64,000 bases of DNA, from positions 248,001 to 312,000 of the forward strand of contig NZ_WIAY01000002.1 of assembly GCF_009467805.1 (NCBI RefSeq), in the 5' to 3' direction. Shown in pieces: positions 1 through 7,522 of this stretch. This DNA is from Stenotrophomonas nematodicola. Its GTDB lineage: Bacteria > Pseudomonadota > Gammaproteobacteria > Xanthomonadales > Xanthomonadaceae. Numbering within the stretch: position 1 is the first letter of the stretch; the number at the start of each line of letters is the position of its first letter. The notes beneath the pieces are model-generated. The model was given only the letters and a program-made list of their open reading frames with translations, did no database searches and was not told the DNA's origin. The position numbers were made by a program, and so were the translations under genes.

Positions 1-449
1 GTGTCCATCGTGGTCGAGCTCATGTTGAGCCAGATGATGGGGTCGGCGTCGCTTTCGACCTTCGCGATCTCCGGTGGCCGCGCCTCTTCGGGCATGCGGT
101 CGGCGACCCGGCTGACCGCGTCGCGGACGTCATTGGCGGCCGCTTCGATGTCGCGGTTGGAGGTGAACTCGATGCTGACCTGCGCGCGGCCGTTGGAACT
201 GCGCGCGTTGATGGTGTCGATGCCCTCGATGCCGGCGAGTGCGTCTTCCAGCACCTGGGTGATGCGGCTTTCGATCACCGCCGCGGAGGCGCCGGTGTAG
301 TCCACCGACACCGACACGATCGGCGGATCGATGGCCGGCAGCTCGCGCAGCGTCAGGCGGGTGAACGACATGATGCCCAGCACGACGAGCAGCAGGCTCA
401 TCACCACGGCAAATACCGGGCGCTGGATGGAGACGTCGGAGAGTTTCAT
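1..449 (-). CDS. RND-family efflux inner-membrane transporter, N-terminal part (runs off the window)
   Basis: This is the N-terminal ~150 residues of a resistance-nodulation-division pump of the AcrB/MexF (HAE1) family, a proton-driven drug or solute exporter of the inner membrane. The protein begins MKLSDVSIQRPVFAVVMS, the typical first transmembrane helix. It continues into the periplasmic porter domain, with family-typical text such as RELPAIDPPIVSVSVDYTGA and IEGIDTINARSSNGRAQVSI. The ATG at 447-449 overlaps the stop of the upstream adaptor gene by 4 bases (ATGA), so the two are translationally coupled. The rest of the gene lies beyond position 1. No outer-membrane channel gene is visible. 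The pair resembles S. maltophilia SmeMN-type systems, but I cannot assign it firmly. Confidence 0.9.
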   Translation of the reverse strand, partial: MKLSDVSIQRPVFAVVMSLLLVVLGIMSFTRLTLRELPAIDPPIVSVSVDYTGASAAVIESRITQVLEDALAGIEGIDTINARSSNGRAQVSIEFTSNRDIEAAANDVRDAVSRVADRMPEEARPPEIAKVESDADPIIWLNMSSTTMD

Positions 450-1549
450 CCGCCGGCGCCCGTCCGTGCGGCCGGTACCGGTGCCGCCACCGGGGCGGGA
501 GCGGTGGCCGGCGCGGCGTCGTGCGCCTGCACCTTAAGGCCGGGGCGAAGCTTGCCGGTGCCGTCCACCACGATGCGGTCGCCGGCCTGGATGCCGCTGC
601 GGATCTCGACCACGCCGGCGCGGCGGGCGCCGGTGGTCACATCGGTACGCTCCACGCTCTGGTCGGCCTTGACCCGGTACACGAAGGCGTCGCGGCCGAC
701 CTGGACCACGGCGATTTCCGGAATCACCAGGGCCTGGCGTTCCGGTCTGAACATGCGCACGTCCAGCAGCATGCCGGGACGCAGCGCATGATCGGCATTG
801 ATGAAGTCCGCGCGCACGGTGACCGCACGGGTGCCCGGATCGACACGGGTGTCGATGGTGGCCACCTCGCCGTCGAACGTGCGGCCGGGATAGGCCACGC
901 TGGTGGCGCTGACCTTGTCGCCGGTGGTCAGCGAGGCCAGTTCGGCCTCCGGCACCTGGAAGTCCACGTGCATCCGCTCGATGTCATCCAGCGTGGCGAT
1001 GGTGGTGGACGGCATCACCAGTGAGCCGGCGCTGACCTGGCGGATGCCGAGCACGCCGGCGAAGGGCGCACGCACCCGGCGGTCGCCGATGTCCGACTGC
1101 ATTTCACGCACACGTGCCTCGGCGGCATCGCGGATGGCGCGCTGGGTATCCAGCGTCGCGCTGGCCACCAGTTGCTGGGCAGCCAGTTCGCGCTGGCGCC
1201 TGTACAGCTGGTCGGCTTCGGCGAAGGTCGCCTGCGCCTGCAGCAGGGCCGCTTCCTGGGCCTGGCCGCGCAGGGTCACCAGCGGTGCGCCGGCGTTGAC
1301 CTGCTGCCCGCTCTCGAAGTGCACCGTTTCGATGATCTCGCTGACTTTGGCGGTGATCGTCACCGACTCGCGCGCCTTGGCGGTGCCCAGCGCCTGCAGC
1401 GTGTCGCTCCATGCCGAGGGCTGCACCACCTGGGCCGTCACCGGCACGGCGTCGGCCTGCCGGCGTGCGGCCTCGTCTTTGCTGCCACAGCCGGCCAGGA
1501 AGGCCAGCCCGAGGCCAACGGCGATGCGCGCGGTGATGCGTCCCAACAT
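446..1549 (-). CDS. RND efflux periplasmic adaptor (membrane fusion) lipoprotein
   Basis: This is the periplasmic adaptor of an RND pump, linking the inner-membrane transporter to an outer-membrane channel. The chosen ATG (1547-1549) gives MLGRITARIAVGLGLAFLAG followed by Cys, a lipoprotein signal peptide with an LAGC lipobox. A longer reading from 1582 would put an unlikely PVVEHPGFFF before it. After the lipidation site come the barrel-sandwich hybrid (biotinyl-like) halves, a coiled-coil hairpin (about residues 100-155), and the beta-barrel and membrane-proximal domains typical of HlyD/AcrA/MexE adaptors. The C-terminal tail is Ala/Pro-rich. Its stop overlaps the start of the pump gene, forming one operon. 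No dedicated regulator is adjacent. Confidence 0.9.
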   Translation of the reverse strand: MLGRITARIAVGLGLAFLAGCGSKDEAARRQADAVPVTAQVVQPSAWSDTLQALGTAKARESVTITAKVSEIIETVHFESGQQVNAGAPLVTLRGQAQEAALLQAQATFAEADQLYRRQRELAAQQLVASATLDTQRAIRDAAEARVREMQSDIGDRRVRAPFAGVLGIRQVSAGSLVMPSTTIATLDDIERMHVDFQVPEAELASLTTGDKVSATSVAYPGRTFDGEVATIDTRVDPGTRAVTVRADFINADHALRPGMLLDVRMFRPERQALVIPEIAVVQVGRDAFVYRVKADQSVERTDVTTGARRAGVVEIRSGIQAGDRIVVDGTGKLRPGLKVQAHDAAPATAPAPVAAPVPAARTGAGG

Positions 1550-1736
1550 GAAGAAAAACCCCGGATGTTCCACGACCGGCAAGTGTAGCCACGGGCTGTG
1601 TCAAGACATATGTGCCAAGCGTTTACCACGGGCTTCACATCGGTCGATGACAGGCGCAACGCCTTTCGTGCTGGGGCTTGCCACGCATGTAACGGCGTGT
1701 GTCAGCGCGTGTCGATTTGCGTCGCTGGACCCTCCG

Positions 1737-1763
1737 GAAGGGGGGCGCTCAGCGCCCCCCTTC
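1737..1763 (-). terminator. GC-rich hairpin after the copper receptor gene
   Basis: A 13-bp perfect inverted repeat, GAAGGGGGGCGCT / AGCGCCCCCCTTC, with a single central base lies 6 bases past the oprC-like stop codon. There is no clear U-tract, so termination efficiency is uncertain. It separates that gene from the efflux operon downstream on the same strand. Confidence 0.6.
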
Positions 1764-1769
1764 ACGTAC

Positions 1770-3830
1770 TCAGTAGCGGTAGTTCACCTTCATCCAGGCG
1801 GTGCGGCCCGGCTCATTGATGCGGACCGGATCGGCCGGGAAGCCGAAGTCGGCACTGCCGGCCAGATTCAGGTGCTCGCTGTAGGCACGGTCGAACAGGT
1901 TGTCGATGCCCGCGCTGAGCCGCAGTGCATCGCTGAGCCGGTAGCCGGCGTTGAGCGCCAGCGTGGCGAAGCCCGCGCTGGGGCCGAGGTCGCGGGCGAC
2001 CACATTGCCCTGCCCCACCGCCACACGGTGCTGGCGGGTCACCGCCCGGCCCAGCGCGCCAACGCTCCAGCGCTCGCCTTCCCAGTTGGCGCTGAGCCGG
2101 GCTTCCAGCGGCGGCATCTGCGGCAGTGCGCCGCCGTTGGTGCGGTTCTCGCCCCAGGCGTAGGCCAGCGTGCCGCCGAGCTTCCAGCGTTCACCCAGCC
2201 GCACGTCCGCACCGGCTTCGGCACCGGCGATGCGCGCATCGATGTTGCCGGCCTGGGCCATGCTGCCCATCATGCCGCCCTCGTGGTAGGTGAACAGGAT
2301 GTAGTCCTGCACCCGGCCCGCATATGCCGACACCCACGCCTCCAGGCGCTCGCTGCGGTACTGCAGGCCGAGGTCGAGCTGGGTGGTCTTCTCCGGCTGG
2401 ATGCCGGCGAACGCATTCGGCGCGTGCATCGGCCCCATGTCCGGCGAGAACAGTTCCCAGTAGTCCGGCATGCGCTCGCTGTGGCCGATGCCGGCGTACC
2501 AGGTCAGCGCCGGCGCGATGTCGCGCTCGATGCGCAGGAAGCCGCTGCCCAGGTCCTCGCGGCGGGTCTGCCCGGCGGTGGGATTGGGCATGCCCATCAT
2601 GCCGGTGGTGGCGCGTTTGTCGGTGACCTCCGCCCGGTCGATGCGCAGGCCGCCAAGCCAGCGCTGCGTGGTGCCTTCGCCGAGGGTGATCTCGGTGAAC
2701 GCGCCGCGCGTATCCAGGCGTGCATCGGTGCGCCAGGGCTGCAGCCGGTAGGTGTTGCGGCCCATCGCGTTGCGGCTGCGATGGCGGCTGTCCTGCGCAT
2801 CGATGCCGGCAACGATGGCGATGTCCTGCCAGCGCCATTCCGAGGCGATGCGGCCACCGGTAGTGCGCCGGTCGACGTTGGAGCCCATCGGCATCGGCAT
2901 GCTGCTGTCCGGGTTCGGCGTGCGCAGCGTGTAGTTGTCCATCACGTGGTCGGCGTCGTTGTAGTAGACGTTGGCCTGCAGCCTGTCCCACGCGCCGGGC
3001 AGGTTGTCCTTCTCGAAGCGGGCCGCGTAGCTGGTGCGCTTGAACGCCGCCCCGTCCATGCCGCGCCCGGCGTACCGCGCGATCGCGTCGCCGGTGCCGG
3101 CCGACAGTTCGAGCACGGTGTCGGCATCGGGCGTCCAGCCGATGGCGACGTCGCTGTTCCATTTGCGCCACTTCGACGGCACCACGTTGCCGTCGCCATC
3201 GGTGTAGTCGTCCGCTTCGGAGCGGTTGCCGTTGACCCGCACATAGCCCGCGCTGGCGCCGGCGGTGAGATCAAGCACCTGGTCATTGCGATTGCGCGAG
3301 CCGACCAGCGCGCTGGCATCCACATCGATGCCCGGCGTATCGAAGCGCGGCGTGTCGCGCTCGAAGCGCACCGTGCCGGCCGATGCCCCCGCGCCCCAAC
3401 GCACACTCTGCGGGCCCTTGATGATGGTCAGCCGGTCGAAGGTTTCCGGCGCGATGTAGGACAGCGGATTGTCCATCCGCGACGGGCACGCACCGATCAG
3501 GTTGCCCTCGTTGCTGACGATGTTCAGGCGCGAACCGAACATGCCGCGCAGCACCGGGTCGCCGTTGGTACCGCCGTTGCGGATGGCCGAGAAGCCGGGA
3601 ACGGTCTTGAGGTAGTCGGCACCGTCGCTGGCCGGCACAGGCTGGCGTGGCAGGCGGGGGTCGGTGACCCAGTGCAGCGGCGAGGACGGCGCACTGGCGG
3701 TGACCACCAGGGTGTCCAGGGTACGGGCGGTATCGCGCTCGGCGGCGTGCAGTGGCAGTGCGGCCAGCGCAAGGGACAGGGAAACAGACAGGCGCGTCGA
3801 TGCGCCCGCGCTGCGGGAAGAAGCGATCAT
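1770..3830 (-). CDS. oprC: TonB-dependent copper receptor (OprC type)
   Basis: This is an outer-membrane beta-barrel receptor, 686 aa, for TonB-energised import, most likely of copper. A signal peptide covers about residues 1-30, ending HAA. A TonB-box-like stretch LDTLVVTAS follows, then a plug domain (roughly 55-170) and the barrel, ending in the aromatic residue expected of an outer-membrane protein (VNYRY). The plug carries C115-P-S-R-M119, matching the CxxxM copper-binding motif known in Pseudomonas OprC. Several Met-rich loops (MPMPMG, GMMGMP, GGMMGSM) add to the case. The ATG at 3828-3830 has GGAG about 8 bases upstream. A His/Met-rich DUF2946 gene lies immediately upstream on the same strand, consistent with a small copper operon. 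Substrate specificity is inferred from motifs. Confidence 0.88.
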   Translation of the reverse strand: MIASSRSAGASTRLSVSLSLALAALPLHAAERDTARTLDTLVVTASAPSSPLHWVTDPRLPRQPVPASDGADYLKTVPGFSAIRNGGTNGDPVLRGMFGSRLNIVSNEGNLIGACPSRMDNPLSYIAPETFDRLTIIKGPQSVRWGAGASAGTVRFERDTPRFDTPGIDVDASALVGSRNRNDQVLDLTAGASAGYVRVNGNRSEADDYTDGDGNVVPSKWRKWNSDVAIGWTPDADTVLELSAGTGDAIARYAGRGMDGAAFKRTSYAARFEKDNLPGAWDRLQANVYYNDADHVMDNYTLRTPNPDSSMPMPMGSNVDRRTTGGRIASEWRWQDIAIVAGIDAQDSRHRSRNAMGRNTYRLQPWRTDARLDTRGAFTEITLGEGTTQRWLGGLRIDRAEVTDKRATTGMMGMPNPTAGQTRREDLGSGFLRIERDIAPALTWYAGIGHSERMPDYWELFSPDMGPMHAPNAFAGIQPEKTTQLDLGLQYRSERLEAWVSAYAGRVQDYILFTYHEGGMMGSMAQAGNIDARIAGAEAGADVRLGERWKLGGTLAYAWGENRTNGGALPQMPPLEARLSANWEGERWSVGALGRAVTRQHRVAVGQGNVVARDLGPSAGFATLALNAGYRLSDALRLSAGIDNLFDRAYSEHLNLAGSADFGFPADPVRINEPGRTAWMKVNYRY

Positions 3831-3906
3831 GGTGGAACTCCGGAAAACGCACAGGCGCGCGGCGCCATCACGGCGTCGCGCAGCAGGAAGAGAGAGAGGA
3901 TGGATC

Positions 3907-4374
3907 TCAGGCGTTCAACGGCGGGCCGCGGGCCGCATGCGCGGGCCAGCGCAGGCTCCGCGGGGCGGCGACCGCACGCAGGACACGCGGCGCGATGACC
4001 GGCAGTGCCGGCAGCAACAGCACCAGCACCGCCAGCCACGGCATCAGCCGTGAGGCCATCATGCAGTACTCGCACGCCTCGCCATGCCCGGCGTGTTCGC
4101 CCAGCGGTGGCACAACCGGCGTGGCCGGGGTGGCATGGGCGTCGCCGTGCGGGGCGTGGGTGGCCATGTCGTGGCCGGCCATTGCGTGGCCGGCATGGGG
4201 ATCGACGGCGGCAGCGATCGGCGGCGGATGGGCCATGCCCATCGGCATCGCCATCACCGGCGCATCGGCATGGGCCTGCTGCCAGCGGCTCACCAGCGGC
4301 GCCAGCGCCATCAGCAGGGTCGCCACGAAAGCGAGCTGCAGAAAGAAGGCGTACGGGCGGCGACGACGGTTCAC
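3907..4374 (-). CDS. DUF2946 family His/Met-rich membrane protein, probable copper-associated
   Basis: A 155-aa protein when begun at the GTG 4372-4374 (VNRRRRPYAFFLQ); an upstream start at 4458 would add 28 unconvincing residues. A membrane segment at about residues 8-25 precedes a periplasmic stretch rich in His and Met (HAGHAMAGHDMATHAPHGDAH). A CEYCMM motif and a second hydrophobic helix (LAVLVLLLPALPVIAP) follow. This layout, with the paired Cys, is typical of DUF2946 proteins, which often sit beside TonB-dependent copper receptors. It is directly upstream of the oprC-type gene, so the two are probably co-transcribed. A role in binding or handing over copper is inferred; the biochemical function of the family is not established. 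Confidence 0.75.
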   Translation of the reverse strand: MNRRRRPYAFFLQLAFVATLLMALAPLVSRWQQAHADAPVMAMPMGMAHPPPIAAAVDPHAGHAMAGHDMATHAPHGDAHATPATPVVPPLGEHAGHGEACEYCMMASRLMPWLAVLVLLLPALPVIAPRVLRAVAAPRSLRWPAHAARGPPLNA

Positions 4375-4461
4375 CGCATCAGTGTAGACCGCGCTCCAGG
4401 GTTGGCCGTGCGACGAACCGTCGCAGGCACTCGTGCCGACGCCCGGGTCGGCCCTCACCGA

Positions 4462-5445
4462 TCACACGGTGATGGTCTGGGTCAGCGACTCCCAGGTGGG
4501 CGGCAGCGGCCAGTTGGCCTCCTGGTTGCCGTCGATCACACGGCGCAGGTCGCGGGTATCGATCTGCGGAGCGAGCACGTGCACCAGCTCCAGCGCGTAG
4601 TCGCGCAGCACACGGTCGCGCGGCAGGACGGCCCAGGCGATGCACTCGTCGATCGGCGCCGGGGCGGGCCAGGCGCGCAGGTCCTCATCACTGGCATTGA
4701 CCGCCATCTCCGCCAGCAGGCCCACGCCCAGACCGGTGCGGACGTAGGTCTTGATCAGATCCGCGTCGAGCGCGGTCAAGGCGATGTCCGGGGTCAGCCC
4801 GGCGCTGGCGAAGGCCCGCTGCAGGGACGAGCTGCCCCGGGTGGACGATTCGTAGCTGATCAGCGGATGGGTGGCGAGCGCCTGCAGGTCCGGCGCGGCG
4901 CCGGGACGGTCAAGCGCGTGCCCGCGCGGCACCAGCACCAGCCGACGCCAGCGGTACAGCGGAATGGCGATGCCGGCACTGGGCTCGGCCCCGGCCGTGG
5001 AAATGATCGCGATGTCCGCATCGCCCTGGCTCAGCAGGTCCAGCGCATCGCTTTCGGCGGCCTGCTGCAGATGCACGCTGACCTGCGGGTAGGCCTGTTT
5101 GATCCGCGCCACCGCCGGCGGCAGCACGAAACGCGCCTGGGTGTGGGTGGTGGTGAGGATCAGCTGGCCCTGGCTCTCGCGGCGCTGGTTGGCCGCATAG
5201 GTGCGGATGTTGTTGGCCTCGGACAGCACCGCCCGGGCGCGGCCGATCACCTCGACGCCGGCCGGCGTCACCGCTTCCAGGCTGCGGCCCTTGCGCACGA
5301 AGAGCAGGAAGCCAAGCTCGTCCTCCAGCTGTTTGAGCTGCTTGGACAGGCCGGGCTGGGTGGCGTGCACGCGCGAGGCCGCCAGCGTGATGTTCAGCTC
5401 GGCGTCGGCGATGGCCACCAGGTAACGGAGTTGGGTGAGCGTCAT
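4462..5445 (-). CDS. cysB: CysB-like LysR-family transcriptional regulator
   Basis: A 327-aa LysR-type regulator, close to the ~324 aa of E. coli CysB. The N-terminal winged helix-turn-helix begins MTLTQLRYLVAIAD and contains ATQPGLSKQLKQLEDELG; the ATG at 5443-5445 is preferred over an upstream start that adds 11 residues. The effector domain has the CysB-family signatures TTTHTQARFVLPP and DLIKTYVRTGLGVGLL. The family controls sulfate assimilation and cysteine synthesis with N-acetylserine or O-acetylserine as ligand. The gene is divergent from the cysteine synthase gene, a likely target. The shared 248-bp gap holds an AT-rich patch around 5508-5536. A small hairpin, TCACCG/CGGTGA, overlaps the stop codon. 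Confidence 0.85.
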   Translation of the reverse strand: MTLTQLRYLVAIADAELNITLAASRVHATQPGLSKQLKQLEDELGFLLFVRKGRSLEAVTPAGVEVIGRARAVLSEANNIRTYAANQRRESQGQLILTTTHTQARFVLPPAVARIKQAYPQVSVHLQQAAESDALDLLSQGDADIAIISTAGAEPSAGIAIPLYRWRRLVLVPRGHALDRPGAAPDLQALATHPLISYESSTRGSSSLQRAFASAGLTPDIALTALDADLIKTYVRTGLGVGLLAEMAVNASDEDLRAWPAPAPIDECIAWAVLPRDRVLRDYALELVHVLAPQIDTRDLRRVIDGNQEANWPLPPTWESLTQTITV

Positions 5446-5693
5446 GGGCGTGCGGTGCCGCTGGCGGAAAGGAGGCAATCCGACTGTAGGGCAATTGCCA
5501 TCACCAGCTTATAACCAAACGTTGTTTAAGAAGGGTATCAGGTCATTTCCCGGCGTCATATGCCGGCGCTACGGTCTGCCGGTACACCCGGAGACGCCCC
5601 TGCGGCCGCGCCGGGCCGGCGCCACCGCGATCCGGCGCCCGACTCCCCCGCCGCACGGCCACCGGGCGGCACCGAACCGCTCTGGAGCTTCCC
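5446..5693. promoter_or_regulatory. Divergent cysB/cysK control region
   Basis: This 248-bp gap separates the LysR-type regulator gene (minus) from cysteine synthase (plus). Most of it is GC-rich, but 5508-5536 is conspicuously AT-rich (TTATAACCAAACGTTGTTTA). It includes the short dyad AAAC-GTT-GTTT, a plausible LysR-type contact site and promoter region for one or both genes. No unambiguous -35/-10 pair was found. CysB binding here is inferred from the gene arrangement. Confidence 0.4.
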
Positions 5694-6653
5694 ATGACGC
5701 TGTACAACTCCATTCTGGACACCATCGGCAACACCCCGGTGGTGCGTCTGCATCGCCTGGCCCCCGACCACGTGACCCTGTACGCCAAGGTCGAGGCATT
5801 CAACCCCGGTGGCTCGGTCAAGGACCGGCTGGCGCTGGCGATCGTGCTGGATGCCGAGGCGCGGGGCCTGCTCAAGCCCGGGGACACCATCGTCGAGGCC
5901 ACGTCGGGCAACACGGGCGTGGCCCTGGCGATGGTGGCCGCCGCGCGCGGCTACAAGTTCGTGGCGACGATGGTGGAAACCTTCTCGATCGAACGCCGCA
6001 AGCTGATGCGTGCCTACGGCGCCAAGGTGATCCTGACCCCGGCCGCCGAACGCGGCTCGGGCATGGTCCGCCGCGCGAAGGAACTGGCCGAGGAACACGG
6101 CTGGTTCCTGGCCAGCCAGTTCGCCAATCCGGCCAACCCGGCCTACCACCGCAACACCACCGCGCCGGAGATCCTGCGTGACTTCGCCGGCAGGCGGCTG
6201 GACTACTTCGTCACCGGCTGGGGCACGGGCGGCACCCTGACCGGCGTGGGTGAAGTGCTCAAAGTGGCCCGCCCGGACACCCGCATCATCGCCACCGAGC
6301 CGCAGGGTGCGGCCCTGCTCAAGGGCGACGAGTGGAAGCCGCACAAGATCCAGGGCTGGACCCCGGATTTCGTGCCGGAGGTGCTCAACCGCAGCGTCTA
6401 CGACGAGCTGCTGACCGTCGACGATGCCCGCGCCATCGAGACCGCGCGCCGCCTGGCGGCCGAGGAGGGCCTCTTCGTCGGCATCTCCGCCGGCGCCACG
6501 GTGGCCAGCGCGCTGGACATCGCCGCACGCGCCGAACCGGGCAGCGTGATCCTGGCGATGCTGCCCGATACCGGCGAACGCTACTTCTCCACCCCGCTGT
6601 TCGCCGACATCAACGAAGGCTCCGACGACGACTGGCTGGCCGGTCTGCCTTGA
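5694..6653 (+). CDS. cysK: Cysteine synthase (O-acetylserine sulfhydrylase, PLP-dependent)
   Basis: A 319-aa fold-type II PLP enzyme that makes L-cysteine from O-acetylserine and sulfide. The PLP lysine is K43 in NPGGSVKDR. The substrate loop TSGNTG, the phosphate-binding GTGGT and the C-terminal GISAG and PDTGERY motifs are all in place. The length is typical of CysK/CysM. The asparagine-loop text NPGGSVKD is shared with CysM-like enzymes, so the CysK versus CysM choice is not absolute. The gene is divergent from a cysB-like regulator, which points to sulfur-limitation control. A hairpin at 6680-6703 follows the gene. Confidence 0.9.
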   Translation: MTLYNSILDTIGNTPVVRLHRLAPDHVTLYAKVEAFNPGGSVKDRLALAIVLDAEARGLLKPGDTIVEATSGNTGVALAMVAAARGYKFVATMVETFSIERRKLMRAYGAKVILTPAAERGSGMVRRAKELAEEHGWFLASQFANPANPAYHRNTTAPEILRDFAGRRLDYFVTGWGTGGTLTGVGEVLKVARPDTRIIATEPQGAALLKGDEWKPHKIQGWTPDFVPEVLNRSVYDELLTVDDARAIETARRLAAEEGLFVGISAGATVASALDIAARAEPGSVILAMLPDTGERYFSTPLFADINEGSDDDWLAGLP

Positions 6654-6679
6654 TCCCCACGTTGTCCCGGTAGCCACCC

Positions 6680-6703
6680 GACGCCCACCCCACGGTGGGC
6701 GTC
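6680..6703 (+). terminator. Probable terminator after cysK
   Basis: A 10-bp perfect stem, GACGCCCACC / GGTGGGCGTC, with the 4-base loop CCAC starts 27 bases after the cysK stop. It is followed by GTCGTATTC rather than a strong T-run. The remaining ~195 bases before the macro-domain gene show no other gene. Confidence 0.55.
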
Positions 6704-6898
6704 GTCGTATTCATCGCAGCTGCGGCGCCTTCATCTGCCGTGAAGCCGGCGCACCGCATGGTGTCGGCATCGGGCAGCGCAACACCGGGTCGCACTGCCT
6801 GAGACGACGATGACGCAGCCTAGATGCCCTGCCCGTTACTGTGCAGGAAAGGATGTCATCCCGTTGGTTGGACCCGGACTCAGTAAGGAGCGGTACGC

Positions 6899-7522
6899 AT
6901 GAAGATCGAAGTGTGGCAGGGCGACATCACGACCCTGGCGGTGGATGCGATCGTCAATGCGGCCAACGAATCCCTGCTCGGCGGCGGCGGCGTGGACGGC
7001 GCGATCCATCGCGCGGCCGGTCCAGCCCTGCTCGAGGCCTGCCGGGCACTACCGGAGATCCGCCCGGGCATGCGCTGCCCGACCGGCGAGGTTCGCGCCA
7101 CCGATGCCTACGACCTGCCGGCGCGCTATGTGTTCCACACCGTGGGCCCGGTCTGGCAGGACGGACAGCGCGATGAACCGGCGCTGCTCGCCAACTGCTA
7201 CTGGAAATCGCTGCAGCTGGCGGAAAAGCTGGACCTGCAGTCAATCGCCTTCCCGGCCATCAGCTGCGGCGTGTTCGGTTACCCGCTGCACCAGGCCGCA
7301 CAGATCGCCGCCACCGAGACCCTGACCTGGCAGCGCTCACACCGCCAGCCGCGCCGCATCATCCTGGTGGCCTACAACGCCGCCACCTTCAAGGTCTACC
7401 AGCAGGCATTGGCCGCGCAGGGCCAGCCAGTGGAAAGCCCGGTACTCGCAGGCACCCCCGCATCGCCGGGGCGCACCGGCCTGGACCTGGATCTCGGTCT
7501 GCCGCCGGCCGCGGCACTCTAA
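6899..7522 (+). CDS. Macro-domain protein (O-acetyl-ADP-ribose deacetylase-like)
   Basis: A 207-aa protein with one macro domain of the YmdB/MacroD type, which hydrolyses O-acetyl-ADP-ribose or removes ADP-ribose from proteins. Diagnostic motifs are DAIVNAANESLLGGGGVDGAIHR near the N-terminus (residues ~16-38), then HTVGPVW and AFPAISCGVFGYP. The Asn pair and Gly-rich loop needed for ADP-ribose binding are present. The ATG at 6899 has AGGAG nearby in AAGGAGCGGTACGC. A ~35-residue Pro/Gly/Leu-rich tail extends beyond the usual ~170-aa domain. The TAA stop overlaps the stop of the convergent M1 peptidase gene. Substrate is inferred from family. Confidence 0.9.
   Translation: MKIEVWQGDITTLAVDAIVNAANESLLGGGGVDGAIHRAAGPALLEACRALPEIRPGMRCPTGEVRATDAYDLPARYVFHTVGPVWQDGQRDEPALLANCYWKSLQLAEKLDLQSIAFPAISCGVFGYPLHQAAQIAATETLTWQRSHRQPRRIILVAYNAATFKVYQQALAAQGQPVESPVLAGTPASPGRTGLDLDLGLPPAAAL

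Noticed and set aside
1590..1620. TTGACA on the minus strand upstream of the efflux adaptor as a -35 box
   Set aside because: The nearest -10-like hexamer (TACACT) is only about 11 bases away, too close for a sigma-70 promoter.
903..3998. A plus-strand open frame of about 1,000 codons opposite the adaptor and copper receptor genes
   Set aside because: It is the antisense shadow of two well-supported genes, with Arg/Ala/His-rich text and no recognisable domain; high GC removes stop codons by chance.
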